Below, one piece after another: positions 44,910 through 53,761 of a stretch of DNA of 64,000 nt. Where the stretch lies: contig NZ_JAKRVX010000004.1 in NCBI RefSeq assembly GCF_023638035.1, positions 208,228 through 272,227 of the forward strand. The letters are read 5' to 3'. Below the pieces are notes generated by a model. That model ran no database searches. It saw only the letters and a program-made list of their open reading frames with translations, and was not told where the DNA came from. The DNA is from Natronocalculus amylovorans. Lineage in GTDB: Archaea > Halobacteriota > Halobacteria > Halobacteriales > Haloferacaceae. A program made the position numbers and the translations under genes. Each line of letters starts with the position of its first letter. The stretch's first letter is position 1.

Positions 44910-45632
44910 ATGAGAGCAAAGCGTATTGCGCTCGTTTCGTTCCTCTCAGTTGCCTTCCTTGCGCTGCTGGCACAGCCAGTTGCTGCACAGTCGGTGACTG
45001 CAGACCTCATCAACGAGCTCAACAACAAACTCCTGTATGTGGCGATTCCGATCACGCTTCTTACGCAGATTATTCTCATTTATGCGGTTGTGAAGTTCCG
45101 CAAGAATGAGGAACCAAAGCCAACGAAAGAGAACCGTAGACTCGAAATTACGTGGACTGTTGCAACGGCAATCATTCTCCTTTTTGTTGGGATTGCCTCC
45201 TACGGGGTGATGGCTGACGAGAACGTGACCTTCACCGACGAGGAGATCGCTCCAAATGAAAACGATGTGTTGGTTGAGGCGGAATCATACCAATGGGGGT
45301 GGAACATGTACTACCCGGAACACGATCTCGAAGTTGGTGCTGATGAGGTTGTGATCCCAAAAGACCAGGACATATACTTTGAAATATATGCCGAGGACGT
45401 GATACATGGATTCCACGTTCCTGAACTTGGCCTGAAAATGGATGCCTTCCCAGATCAGACTGGTGTGTTGAAAACAGTCGTTAACGATGAAGGCACATAC
45501 CAGGGCTACTGTTCGGAGTACTGTGGCTTGGCACACTCACAGATGTACTTCACAATTGAAGTCGTAAGCCAAGAAGAGTACGATGAGTGGCTCGAAGAGC
45601 AGATTGAAGAACAGCACGGCGAAGACGCCTAA
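44910..45632 (+). CDS. coxB: Cytochrome c oxidase subunit II
   Basis: 240 residues from the ATG at 44910. Signal peptide/first helix (about 5-27), then two membrane helices (about 39-62 and 80-103), then the cupredoxin domain. The CuA ligands are visible: His in VIHGFHVPELG, and Cys, Glu, Cys, His and Met in GYCSEYCGLAHSQM (about 200-213). The C-terminus is a long acidic helix. Divergent from the haem synthase gene. No subunit I gene follows; instead a short two-hairpin element does. Confidence 0.96.
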   Translation: MRAKRIALVSFLSVAFLALLAQPVAAQSVTADLINELNNKLLYVAIPITLLTQIILIYAVVKFRKNEEPKPTKENRRLEITWTVATAIILLFVGIASYGVMADENVTFTDEEIAPNENDVLVEAESYQWGWNMYYPEHDLEVGADEVVIPKDQDIYFEIYAEDVIHGFHVPELGLKMDAFPDQTGVLKTVVNDEGTYQGYCSEYCGLAHSQMYFTIEVVSQEEYDEWLEEQIEEQHGEDA

Positions 45633-45698
45633 TTTCGGTTTTACGCTTTCAATTCTTTTATTCTCATTTCATTATACAATAGCGTACTGTTTAGCTTT

Positions 45699-45785
45699 TC
45701 ACGTAGTACGTGACGGCGCTCACGCTGTGCGACAGATTATAGAAAGGCAAGGAGAAAGCCACGACGCCAGTCGTGGGTGGACGTC
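45699..45785 (+). mobile_element. Short two-hairpin element resembling IS200/IS605-type ends (PATE-like relic)
   Basis: Hairpin 1: TCACGT-AGT-ACGTGA at 45699-45713 (perfect 6-base stem). Hairpin 2: CCACGAC-GCCA-GTCGTGG at 45759-45776 (perfect 7-base stem), preceded by AGGAGAAAGC and followed by GTGGACGTCAA. The second hairpin with its flanks closely resembles, from memory, the right end of haloarchaeal IS1341/TnpB elements. Two hairpin ends with no transposase between them is the layout of palindrome-associated transposable elements described in Haloquadratum. Exact borders are uncertain. Confidence 0.5.
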
Positions 45786-45789
45786 AATG

Positions 45790-46230
45790 CTATCGTCTTT
45801 CAGAAAGAATCCGATCGATAATCTGGCCTGTTGAGAGCAATTCGGTCTCATATTGTGGCTCCCGGCCAGATGCACGTTCGAGTGCACACTCGATCCCTCG
45901 CTTGGCGAGGGCTGCACCGATCGCGTCTTCATCGTGATGCTGGTCGTAGCCAAGTACGATCACATCTGGATCAATCCGCTCGATCGGCACAAAAATATCC
46001 TCCGAATCACCGAGATGTGCCTCATCAACAACTTCGAGTGCGGAAACCATATCTCGCCGTTGCCGATCGGAGAGGATCGGTTTTGCTTTGTGTGTCACAT
46101 TGTTTCGGCGAGCAATGATCACATGTAACTCGTCGCCGTATGAGGCGGCATTTTCTAAATAGTGAATGTGGCCTGGGTGAAGAATATCAAACGTCCCTTG
46201 TGCGATCACACGTGTTGGTTCGCCGCTCAT
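45790..46230 (-). CDS. ribL: FAD synthase, RibL type
   Basis: 146 residues. Nucleotidyltransferase motifs [16 protein letters not shown] (about 11-26, HxGH) and the later [19 protein letters not shown]. The fold and length match archaeal RibL, which transfers AMP from ATP to FMN; a glycerol-3-phosphate cytidylyltransferase is the nearest alternative. The start overlaps the stop of the JAMM gene (ATGA). Confidence 0.92.
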   Translation of the reverse strand: MSGEPTRVIAQGTFDILHPGHIHYLENAASYGDELHVIIARRNNVTHKAKPILSDRQRRDMVSALEVVDEAHLGDSEDIFVPIERIDPDVIVLGYDQHHDEDAIGAALAKRGIECALERASGREPQYETELLSTGQIIDRILSERR

Positions 46231-46703
46231 AACTCGCGATCGATATCCTCTTGTGTGAAATCAAAGAACTGCTCTTCAGGAAGTTCAACATCTAACACGT
46301 CTAGTGTTGTCTGTTGACCACTATTATCAAATGCTTTCCAATCCCCCCAGCCATACGGTGCGCCAACGATGATGTGGACGTCACCACTCGTGAACGTCGC
46401 CAAATCAGCGTCACTTGGACGGAGAACACCACTCGGATGTGAGTGCACAGAGCCAACAGATTTGATGTCATTTGGAATCATCGAGGACTGAACGGTCGCA
46501 CTCGTTGCGTTCGATCGCGTACCAGGGATGATAAGCACATCCGTGATTACCTGTCCCTTTCTGTCCAAACCGAGTTTTCTTGAATCTTCTGCACGAAGCA
46601 TTCCCATATACTCGTTTGGGTGTGTCTCCTCGGATGCCTCAAGCGCAAATCGAAGCGTATCACGTGCAATGCCGAGTATCTCCTTCGATCGAAACAGCCG
46701 CAT
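46227..46703 (-). CDS. JAMM/MPN+ metalloprotease (desampylase-like)
   Basis: 158 residues from the ATG at 46703. The JAMM zinc site is complete: Glu in HPNEYMGML (near 31) and [16 protein letters not shown] (about 88-103), matching His-x-His-x7-Ser-x2-Asp. Length and sequence resemble haloarchaeal JAMM1, which removes ubiquitin-like SAMP proteins from targets. Coupled translationally to ribL, though a functional link is unclear. Confidence 0.88.
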   Translation of the reverse strand: MRLFRSKEILGIARDTLRFALEASEETHPNEYMGMLRAEDSRKLGLDRKGQVITDVLIIPGTRSNATSATVQSSMIPNDIKSVGSVHSHPSGVLRPSDADLATFTSGDVHIIVGAPYGWGDWKAFDNSGQQTTLDVLDVELPEEQFFDFTQEDIDREL

Positions 46704-46809
46704 TGTGCGTATATCCGGTCGGACTGTGTGTAAGACTTCCGAAACCACCGATCCAGTGTGGCGAACGGAGATAACAAGCTTAACACGTCGGTCTGTCTAA
46801 CGAACCATC

Positions 46810-48711
46810 ATGGCAGATAATTCCGCCGGGGATTCCGGCGCTGGAGACGACACACAAGCTATCGTCTTCGATCTCGCTCCGGATTGCACCCTCGAGGATG
46901 TCGAGGGTGGAGCGAACTACCATGCCGTTGTAAACGGTGTGGTCGACTACGGCGTCTTTGTTGATATCTCCGATACGGTTTCCGGCCTTGTTCACGAATC
47001 GAATCTTGAAACAACCCACAGCGTAGGTGATCGACTCGTTGTTTCGCTTGATGAAATCAAGCCGAACGGCGATATTTCATTTACAGTCCCATCGCTGTCG
47101 AACTACCAGACTGAGATTGTCGAGCACGAGCCAACGATCGATTCGATCGCATCCTTGGTTTCGGGCTCAGATACAACCATTCAAGGGGCGGTTGTACAGA
47201 TCAAACAAACTGGTGGTCCGACACTGTTCCATATCGCAGACAACACTGGTATCTTGATCTGTGCTGCGTTCGAAGATGCAGGCGTTCGAGCATATCCTGA
47301 GGTTTCCCTCGAAGATATTGTCCGCGTTTCAGGGACTGTCAGTACGCACGATGGTATGAGACAGCTTGAAGCTGATTCGATCGACATTCTCACTGGCGAC
47401 GCCGAAGCGGACGTCAAAGCCGACCGAGAGGAATCGATCGCAGCACGCGCTGAGCCTGCTGATCTCGAGCCGCTCATCGAGTGGGATGCATTTGAGCCAA
47501 TCTACGAGGATCTCCGAGCGGTTGCAACGCTGCTTCGTCGGACTGTTCTTGAGGGGCGTCCAATCCGTGTTCGCCACCACGCAGACGGGGACGGAATGTG
47601 TGCATCGATACCCGTGCAGTTCGCGCTTGAAAACTTCATTGCATCCGTTCATGAGGATGCAGATGCGCCGCTACATCTGTTCAAGCGGCTTCCGAGCAAA
47701 GCGCCATTCTACGAGATGGAAGACGTGACACGCGACCTCAATTTCGCACTAGAGGGGCAGGCACGACATGGCCAGAAACTTCCATTCCTCCTGATGCTCG
47801 ATAACGGATCAACTGAAGAGGATGTCCCTGCATATGAGAACCTTGCACACTACGATATCCCGATCGCAGTGATTGATCATCACCACCCGGATCCGGAAGC
47901 AGTTGAGCCACTCCTTGACGCCCATGTCAATCCATACCTGTATGGCGAGGATTATCGGATTACCACTGGCATGATGTGTGTTGAGTTGGCCCGACTGATT
48001 GATCCAGCCATCACTGAGGACCTTCAGCATGTTCCTGCCGTTGCTGGGCTCTCGGATCGATCGAAAGCCGAAGCAATGCAACGCTATCTTGATTTAGCAC
48101 AGGATGCAGGCTATAACGAAACTGATCTTCACAATATCAGTGAAGCGCTTGACTATGCCGCACACTGGCTCCGATACAGTGAGGGGAAAGCGCTTGTCAA
48201 CGATGTCTTAGATGTCAACTGCGACGATCCAGACCGACACAATGAGCTTATTTCGTTCCTCTCAACGCGTGCTGAGAAAGATGTTGCTCGCCAACTTCGC
48301 GCCGTTGACCCACACGTTGAGCACGAGCGACTCGACTCCGATTCACACCTCTATCGAATTGACCTGGACGACTTCGCACATCGATTCACCTATCCCGCAC
48401 CGGGGAAAACAACTGGAAACCTCCACGATACGAAAGTCAAAGAGACTGGTGAACCTGTGATTACGATCGGCTATGGGCCTGATTTTGCGGTGCTCCGATC
48501 AGACGGTGTCAGACTGGACATCCCACAGATGGTTACAGAGCTTAATAATGAGCTTCCGGGAGCTGGCGTCTCCGGCGGCGGTCACCTTGTTGTTGGCTCG
48601 ATCAAGTTTGTCAAGGGTCGACGCAAAGCAGTCATTGACGCACTCGTCGAAAAAATGGCACAGGCAGAACTTGATGAGGCGCTTTCAACGACGGCACTGA
48701 TCGACGACTAA
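46810..48711 (+). CDS. S1/OB-DHH nuclease-like protein (archaeal RecJ family)
   Basis: 633 residues. An S1-type domain (about 37-95, VVNGVVDYGVFVDISDTVSG), a second OB-fold (about 115-190, TIQGAVVQIKQTGGPTLFHI), then DHH motifs VRHHADGDGMCAS (about 258), LMLDNGSTEED and VIDHHHPDPEAV, and the C-terminal GVSGGGHLVVG. Motifs are complete, so a single-strand nuclease or phosphodiesterase is likely. It starts with a short acidic tail. Its promoter region overlaps that of the divergent JAMM gene. Confidence 0.92.
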   Translation: MADNSAGDSGAGDDTQAIVFDLAPDCTLEDVEGGANYHAVVNGVVDYGVFVDISDTVSGLVHESNLETTHSVGDRLVVSLDEIKPNGDISFTVPSLSNYQTEIVEHEPTIDSIASLVSGSDTTIQGAVVQIKQTGGPTLFHIADNTGILICAAFEDAGVRAYPEVSLEDIVRVSGTVSTHDGMRQLEADSIDILTGDAEADVKADREESIAARAEPADLEPLIEWDAFEPIYEDLRAVATLLRRTVLEGRPIRVRHHADGDGMCASIPVQFALENFIASVHEDADAPLHLFKRLPSKAPFYEMEDVTRDLNFALEGQARHGQKLPFLLMLDNGSTEEDVPAYENLAHYDIPIAVIDHHHPDPEAVEPLLDAHVNPYLYGEDYRITTGMMCVELARLIDPAITEDLQHVPAVAGLSDRSKAEAMQRYLDLAQDAGYNETDLHNISEALDYAAHWLRYSEGKALVNDVLDVNCDDPDRHNELISFLSTRAEKDVARQLRAVDPHVEHERLDSDSHLYRIDLDDFAHRFTYPAPGKTTGNLHDTKVKETGEPVITIGYGPDFAVLRSDGVRLDIPQMVTELNNELPGAGVSGGGHLVVGSIKFVKGRRKAVIDALVEKMAQAELDEALSTTALIDD

Positions 48712-48728
48712 ATCACATCCAGTCGTTT

Positions 48729-50411
48729 TTATTCGGCGAAAATGATCGATCGATGAGCATACGCGATCGTTCCGATCGCAATCAGCCCAATCAGTATGAG
48801 CACACCACCCTCCACGTACCGAACTGTTCGCTCATCGTGTTTGTCTGTTTGCCAGTCAGCAGCGAACACAGATCGGTAATATGTTGCCACCTCGGCGCTC
48901 TCGATCTGCACTGCAACCTCACGATTTTCTCGGGCCGAATTATCGTTCCAGTTGAGGCTCCCAACGATCGTCGTATTATCTACAACGAGTCCTTTCGCGT
49001 GAATCTTGCCGTACCTTCCGTTTGGCTCATCAACACGCACCGCTAACGGATAGTTACCTGCATCCGCCTGCCGATTCATGTGTGCCGCAATCGCGTTGTT
49101 TTCCTCATTGCTGTACCATGCATCCGAAAGCAGTATTTTAACATCGACACCCCGTTTTGCGGCCGCAACCGCAGCACGGACCATCCGCTGTTGTGGGCTG
49201 GCAAGCTGTGGCTGCATAATCAACACTTCGTCTTCAGCCGATCGAAGCATTTTGACGACTGCATCCTCTGCATTACCCGGTGCGGTGAGGACAGATACTT
49301 GATCGGCGGTATGTTTTTTTGCTCGGTGAGCGGTTTCAAACTCACCCGCGGCGACAGGCTGTTCAGTAGTGTCTATTTGTGTACGGTACGTCTCCCATGA
49401 AACCGTATCTTTCCAGCCCGTATCATGGTGGTACACGGTGTAGAGTTCATTGGCGGTCCGGTTATTCTCAATTCGTACTCCCCACCCCCGGCTCTCCTTC
49501 CCACCCGTCCCTGCGGGCTTCCAATTTTCTGTCAGTACAACCGCATTATCATCTGCGATCGCATACTTTGGGTGATGGAATCGGAACCGGCTCCGATCAC
49601 CACCAAGAACGTGTACAGTGACACCTTCTGCAACAAGTGTATCAAGCACCGATTTCTGCTGCTCGCTTACGCCTCCGACCGGGTTTCCATCAACAAGAAC
49701 AGATACGTTTGCACCCCGATCGTGTGCCTCAACCAGCGCTTTGGCAGCCGTCCATGACTCAAACGTATATGCACCAATATGGACGCGATCGGTCGCAGTT
49801 GCAATCGGTTCAATCGGCTGGGCTGGCGTGTCTGGAAGAACGAACGTCTCAACGGTTGCGGGTCCAGTATTGACTGTTTCACGGAGTGTGAGTCCTTCTG
49901 GAATCCATTGTTGTGATGCATTCCGGTGCCAGCGGTCGCCCTCTGTCGCACGGTCATAGGCGATCTTATCGACCATTTTTCCGTCCCGCTTGAGCGTCAG
50001 CGTCTCCCCATCCTGCGAAAGGCGGAACCGAGACGCCGTTTCGTACACTGGATAGCGTGTGATATTTTGTGTGAGGTGTGGGTCACGAGTGACTGCGATC
50101 GGTCCAGTGTGATTGCGTGGGAGTGACACAGTTGAGACCCCATCTGTGAGGGTCCAATTTCCCGGCTGTGCGAGTGTCACAACGACATATTCGCCCCGAT
50201 TTTGTGGAACTGGCAGGTTTGGATAGACTTTGATAATTGCTGAGTGATTTTTTGTCCCAGTTTCCGTCTCTGTCTCAATCTCGGCTTCTGTTACGTTTCC
50301 ACTCTGTATTGCTGGTGACTCCAGTGCAAAGACTGGTGTCGATCCGATCGTCCCTAGACCGACTGCTAGCAGGCTACAGACAACGGCGAGCACAAGCGCG
50401 TTCGATCGCAC
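48729..50411 (-). CDS. Secreted, membrane-anchored phospholipase D-like protein
   Basis: 560 residues. Signal peptide at 1-30 (LVLAVVCSLLAVGLGTIG), a lamin-tail-like domain (about 50-165), and two PLD half-sites: HPKYAIADDNAVVLTENW (about 281-298) and HAKGLVVDNTTIVGSLNW (about 472-489). A C-terminal helix (about 532-552) with a short tail anchors it. HKD motifs are complete, so it could be an extracellular nuclease or phospholipase. It converges with the DHH gene. Confidence 0.88.
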   Translation of the reverse strand: MRSNALVLAVVCSLLAVGLGTIGSTPVFALESPAIQSGNVTEAEIETETETGTKNHSAIIKVYPNLPVPQNRGEYVVVTLAQPGNWTLTDGVSTVSLPRNHTGPIAVTRDPHLTQNITRYPVYETASRFRLSQDGETLTLKRDGKMVDKIAYDRATEGDRWHRNASQQWIPEGLTLRETVNTGPATVETFVLPDTPAQPIEPIATATDRVHIGAYTFESWTAAKALVEAHDRGANVSVLVDGNPVGGVSEQQKSVLDTLVAEGVTVHVLGGDRSRFRFHHPKYAIADDNAVVLTENWKPAGTGGKESRGWGVRIENNRTANELYTVYHHDTGWKDTVSWETYRTQIDTTEQPVAAGEFETAHRAKKHTADQVSVLTAPGNAEDAVVKMLRSAEDEVLIMQPQLASPQQRMVRAAVAAAKRGVDVKILLSDAWYSNEENNAIAAHMNRQADAGNYPLAVRVDEPNGRYGKIHAKGLVVDNTTIVGSLNWNDNSARENREVAVQIESAEVATYYRSVFAADWQTDKHDERTVRYVEGGVLILIGLIAIGTIAYAHRSIIFAE

Positions 50412-50463
50412 ACGCTCTCTGGCTCGGATTCGTATAAAAATCTATGGCGATGGACGGTCTGAT

Positions 50464-51759
50464 CTACGCTGATGGTGCGACTGCGTTCAGCTCTTTTGTT
50501 GCCTTCTGAATCTCGGTATCGACAACAAACGCATCATCCGACTCGAGATCGACAACACGCTCGAGTGCGCGTTTCGTTCCGATCTGCCTGAGCGCCCATG
50601 CAGCGCTTGCCCTGACATTCGGGTTCTCATCTGTCCGGAGTGTATCTGCCAGTGGGGCGATCGCACGAGTATCACCGAGCAACCCGAGTGCACGCGCCGC
50701 GTATGGTCGAACGTTGTCATTCTCCATAATGAGTTTGTCAGCAAGCGGCTGGGTTGCGTCGGTATCGCCAATCTCACCAAGTGCCTTGAAGACTACCTTC
50801 TGTAGTCCAGGGTTCTTGTCGGTATCAACGTAGTCGATGAGGGTCTCGACTGCCTCTGCTGCCTGCATCTTGCCAAGGATCGAAATTGCGAACTGATCGC
50901 GCTTGTTTGCTCGCTGAAGCATCGTCTCGATCGCTTCGTCAGTTGCGGCTCGTTTGCCCATTCGTTCGAGTGACTCGAGACAATGGCGCTCCATGAAGTC
51001 CGACTGAAGACTATCAAGCGCAAGTAGAATCATATCGACGTTCCCACGCTTTTCGTGCTCTTTCAGCGCAGACCACTCTGGTGGGTAGTCTTTGTAGTGT
51101 CCGAGCACATCGTAGTAGCCCTCTGCTTGGAGCTGTTCGTACGTTTCGAGATCATCCCACTCTTCGGCAGCATCAACAGCCGATGCAAGCTCATCCGCAG
51201 CTTCGACGAGTGCCTCGATTGTGTCTGTATCCTCGTCAGCATCGAGCTCTGCGGCGTTGATCGTTGCGACGACGTCTGCCAAGGCGTTTGTTGCCTCGTC
51301 TACGTCAACAACGTCCGGGTCAAAATGATCATCAAGCGCTTCACCTGCTGCAGTAGCAAACGTCTCTACTGCGGTCAACACGTCTGGCTCCCCTGCGACG
51401 GTCCATCGTGTCTCTTCAACCGTCTCTGAGACCTCCTCGACAGTCTCGATAACATCGGATGCGTATGGACCGCGCTGGGATTCCAACTCATCACGGAGAC
51501 TGCTCAGACGACCTTCGAACGTCTCGTTTGGATCATCTTCGTCCTCGTCATCCGGTACTGGGAGTTCAGATGCCTCGAGATCGGATTCGATCGCGTCCAA
51601 CGCTGCTTCGATCTCATCGAGGTCCGCTTCTGTCTCTGCGTCTTCAATCGTCTGTGCTGCTCCATCAAGCCGTTCGATAAGGCTCTCTTCGGAGACGGAC
51701 TCGGCATCCGAATCAGTCTCGGCGTCGGTCGGCGTCTCCTCATCCTCGCCGTTGCTCAT
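50464..51759 (-). CDS. HEAT-repeat protein
   Basis: 431 residues from the ATG at 51759 (MSNGEDEETPTDAETDSDAE); the frame runs further but that part is atypical. A very acidic, helix-rich N-terminal half (about 1-225) of coiled-coil type precedes HEAT/PBS-lyase repeats (about 235-425) such as LLGDTRAIAPLADTLRTDEN and NVRASAAWALRQIG. Likely a scaffold; partners unknown. Confidence 0.87.
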   Translation of the reverse strand: MSNGEDEETPTDAETDSDAESVSEESLIERLDGAAQTIEDAETEADLDEIEAALDAIESDLEASELPVPDDEDEDDPNETFEGRLSSLRDELESQRGPYASDVIETVEEVSETVEETRWTVAGEPDVLTAVETFATAAGEALDDHFDPDVVDVDEATNALADVVATINAAELDADEDTDTIEALVEAADELASAVDAAEEWDDLETYEQLQAEGYYDVLGHYKDYPPEWSALKEHEKRGNVDMILLALDSLQSDFMERHCLESLERMGKRAATDEAIETMLQRANKRDQFAISILGKMQAAEAVETLIDYVDTDKNPGLQKVVFKALGEIGDTDATQPLADKLIMENDNVRPYAARALGLLGDTRAIAPLADTLRTDENPNVRASAAWALRQIGTKRALERVVDLESDDAFVVDTEIQKATKELNAVAPSA

Positions 51760-51882
51760 ATGCTGGAAACTGGGTGCGACTGTCCTAAGAGCGTTTCCCT
51801 TTGCGTACCACAGCTGATTGCTGTGACAGCAGTGCCCATGCTCTCTTGGATGCTGAACCACGTATCCGATCACAACGCAAAA

Positions 51883-51897
51883 AGAAAATTATTTTCT
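51883..51897. promoter_or_regulatory. Perfect palindrome upstream of dpsA
   Basis: AGAAAAT-T-ATTTTCT at 51883-51897 is a perfect 7-1-7 inverted repeat in the AT-rich region, about 65 bases before the dpsA ATG. It is a candidate operator. A second A/T-rich partial repeat follows at about 51899-51911. Confidence 0.45.
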
Positions 51898-51929
51898 AAA
51901 AAGAAAAATAACATTTGTGATAAAGCATC

Positions 51930-51936
51930 TTTAAGT
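51930..51936 (+). promoter_or_regulatory. TATA element of dpsA
   Basis: TTTAAGT centred about 30 bases before the ATG at 51963, the haloarchaeal consensus position for a leaderless transcript. Confidence 0.55.
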
Positions 51937-51962
51937 GCCTGTAGTACGAACATTGAGTTGCT

Positions 51963-52508
51963 ATGAGCACCCAAAAAACCGTTCGGAGGCAAGCAGGCTC
52001 AGTTGAAGAATCATCGCTTCGTCTTGACGAAGAGAAAGCCTCACAAATTATTGAGGCGCTCAATACGGACCTCGCAAATGCGTACGTTCTGTATCACCAG
52101 TTGAAAAAGCACCACTGGAACGTCGAAGGTGCAGAGTTCCGTGACCTGCATATCTTCCTTCAGGAAGCATATGAGACGATCGAGGAAGGCGCAGATATCA
52201 TTGCAGAGCGTGCACAAGCGATCGGTGGTGTCCCAGTGTCTGGCATGTCAAACCTTGAGGAGCGAGCAACAGTCACGCCAGAGGACGAAGATGTCTACAG
52301 CGCTCGAGCGTCACTCGAAAACGATCTTGAAATGTACGGCGACATCATCGAAGGAATGCGCGAGCACATCCGCCTCGCAAACAATCTCGGCGACTACGCG
52401 ACTGAGCAGCTACTCAAAGAGATCCTCGTTGACGTTGAAGAGGATGCCCACCACATCGAACACTACCTTGAAGACGACACGCTCGTTGTCGAAGGTGCCC
52501 TAAACTAA
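51963..52508 (+). CDS. dpsA: DpsA ferritin-like DNA-protection/iron-storage protein
   Basis: 181 residues. Dps ferroxidase motif YHQLKKHHWNVEGAEFRDLHIFLQEAYE split over about 42-69 (His and Asp/Glu ligands) and the later IAERAQAIGGVP are characteristic. It forms a dodecamer that oxidises and stores iron and protects DNA. The adjacent small gene carries DtxR-type iron boxes, strengthening an iron-homeostasis locus. A predicted operator palindrome and TATA lie just upstream. Confidence 0.97.
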   Translation: MSTQKTVRRQAGSVEESSLRLDEEKASQIIEALNTDLANAYVLYHQLKKHHWNVEGAEFRDLHIFLQEAYETIEEGADIIAERAQAIGGVPVSGMSNLEERATVTPEDEDVYSARASLENDLEMYGDIIEGMREHIRLANNLGDYATEQLLKEILVDVEEDAHHIEHYLEDDTLVVEGALN

Positions 52509-52569
52509 CTCACAACCACACAGAGTACTAAAACAGCCCCACACGGCGTTCTATCTTATTTAACCGAAG

Positions 52570-52746
52570 TTACTGTTTGAGTGTAACTGTATGATCGGTC
52601 GCAATCCACCCGTCGCAGTTACCCTCTTCTGTAAATACGAACCGATCCGGTGAGGCACGGAGCGCAGAGATACAGGGGACCGTGTCTATGTTTTGAGATG
52701 GTTCCCGAGTTTCCTCGCAGTTTTCACGAGTATCCGATGCAGGCAT
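52570..52746 (-). CDS. 58-residue small protein under an iron-box promoter
   Basis: Read on the reverse strand: ATG at 52746, TAA at 52570, 58 residues starting MPASDTRENCEETREPSQ, with Cys at 10, 25 and 44 and ending GWIATDHTVTLKQ. The WIATD-type end resembles a class of tiny haloarchaeal proteins (possibly DUF7331-like, from memory). The upstream region holds a TATA-like element about 27 bases away, overlapped by DtxR-type inverted repeats. Convergent with dpsA (62 bases between stops). Function unknown; iron-responsive expression is inferred. Confidence 0.7.
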   Translation of the reverse strand: MPASDTRENCEETREPSQNIDTVPCISALRASPDRFVFTEEGNCDGWIATDHTVTLKQ

Positions 52747-52754
52747 GTATGGTG

Positions 52755-52773
52755 TTAGGTTCGCCTAAACTAA
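52755..52773. promoter_or_regulatory. DtxR-type iron box
   Basis: TTAGGTTCGCCTAAACTAA matches the DtxR/IdeR-type consensus (TTAGGTTAGSCTAACCTAA) at 17 of 19 positions by eye, and contains the exact inverted repeat TTAGG-TTCG-CCTAA. It lies between the TATA-like element and the ATG of the small gene, the position for repression by an iron-bound regulator (haloarchaeal SirR/Idr type). Confidence 0.62.
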
Positions 52774-52775
52774 AA

Positions 52776-52794
52776 TAGGTTTTGGTTGCCCTAA
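52776..52794. promoter_or_regulatory. Second, weaker DtxR-like box
   Basis: TAGGTTTTGGTTGCCCTAA at 52776-52794 has the same TAGG...CCTA ends, with a looser centre. Next to the stronger box it suggests a double site. It also lies just downstream of the Nif3-like gene's stop. Confidence 0.4.
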
Positions 52795-52808
52795 TCCAAT
52801 ACGCTCTT

Positions 52809-53645
52809 TCAGCGGCCGATCGTACATCCCGAAATTGGCGTACACTCGACCCCATGTGCTTCCAACGTATCAATGAGAACGTTGAGTCCGATCGCGTCAC
52901 TTGCAATGTGGCCGGTAATGACGAGATTCTTTCCTGAATCTTGAAATTCCTCTCGAAGCGTTTGTGTGTCACCGGGTCCGATATGGATGTAGACGACCGT
53001 ATCAACGCCGTGCTCAAAATACGCCCGAGCAACATCTGCGCCACCGTTTGTGCCTGCGGCGTGATGGACTGCAACCGTTCCAAGCTCGTTCTCAGCGTCA
53101 CCAAGACGAGTCTTGATTTCTGTCTGTGCATCCTGGAACTCGTCAAACTCAGCGTAGAATGCATCAACAAGATCTCCAACACTCGCATCATCAGCAAGCG
53201 AATCAGCCACCTCATCCATCATCCGGCGGCCGATCTCATCAGGCGCGAGGTGGATGTTCATATATGGTTGTCCAAGCAGCTCTGCAATGCTTGGATCATG
53301 TCTGAAGTTCATCGAATGTGCTGCGTGATCCATTCGATCGATAAGCCCCTTTGCAGCCGCCGATGCCACGTCTTCTGGCACCCCGTGAGCGGTCATGAAC
53401 GAGATCTGTTTTTCTAACACTGCAGTAAACTCCAATCGTGCGCGATCGCCAGTCGGATGATGTGCAAGTGCAAGATCATAGCCCTCTTGTGCGGCAAGTT
53501 GGATCTCTGGACTCTCAAGATCAATTCCAACCAGTGCCGTTTCGATATCCTCTCCCGGAACATAGATTGTACTATCTCCCGGGATCGTGTCCCAATCAAC
53601 TAGTTCTAAACTAAGATCCATTATTTCGGTCGTCGAAAGTCCCAT
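52809..53645 (-). CDS. Nif3-like dinuclear-metal protein
   Basis: 278 residues from the ATG at 53645. Family features: LALAHHPTGD near 58-67 (His-His ligands) and, at the C-terminus, VVYIHIGPGDTQ and LVITGHIASDAIGLNVLID (Gly-His metal site). A long helical insert separates the halves, as in Nif3/YbgI proteins. The biochemical role of the family is not settled; proposals include GTP cyclohydrolase-like activity and metal-dependent hydrolase. The gene is adjacent to the iron-box locus. Confidence 0.75.
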   Translation of the reverse strand: MGLSTTEIMDLSLELVDWDTIPGDSTIYVPGEDIETALVGIDLESPEIQLAAQEGYDLALAHHPTGDRARLEFTAVLEKQISFMTAHGVPEDVASAAAKGLIDRMDHAAHSMNFRHDPSIAELLGQPYMNIHLAPDEIGRRMMDEVADSLADDASVGDLVDAFYAEFDEFQDAQTEIKTRLGDAENELGTVAVHHAAGTNGGADVARAYFEHGVDTVVYIHIGPGDTQTLREEFQDSGKNLVITGHIASDAIGLNVLIDTLEAHGVECTPISGCTIGR

Positions 53646-53761
53646 ACCGCTATTTTTGTCTGCATTGGTCAGTAGCCACCGAAACCGGCAACCCGGACTA
53701 GTCATCGGCAATCAAGACCGCAGTCCCTAGCCGTATTACGCTCGGATACCTAGGTTTGCTG

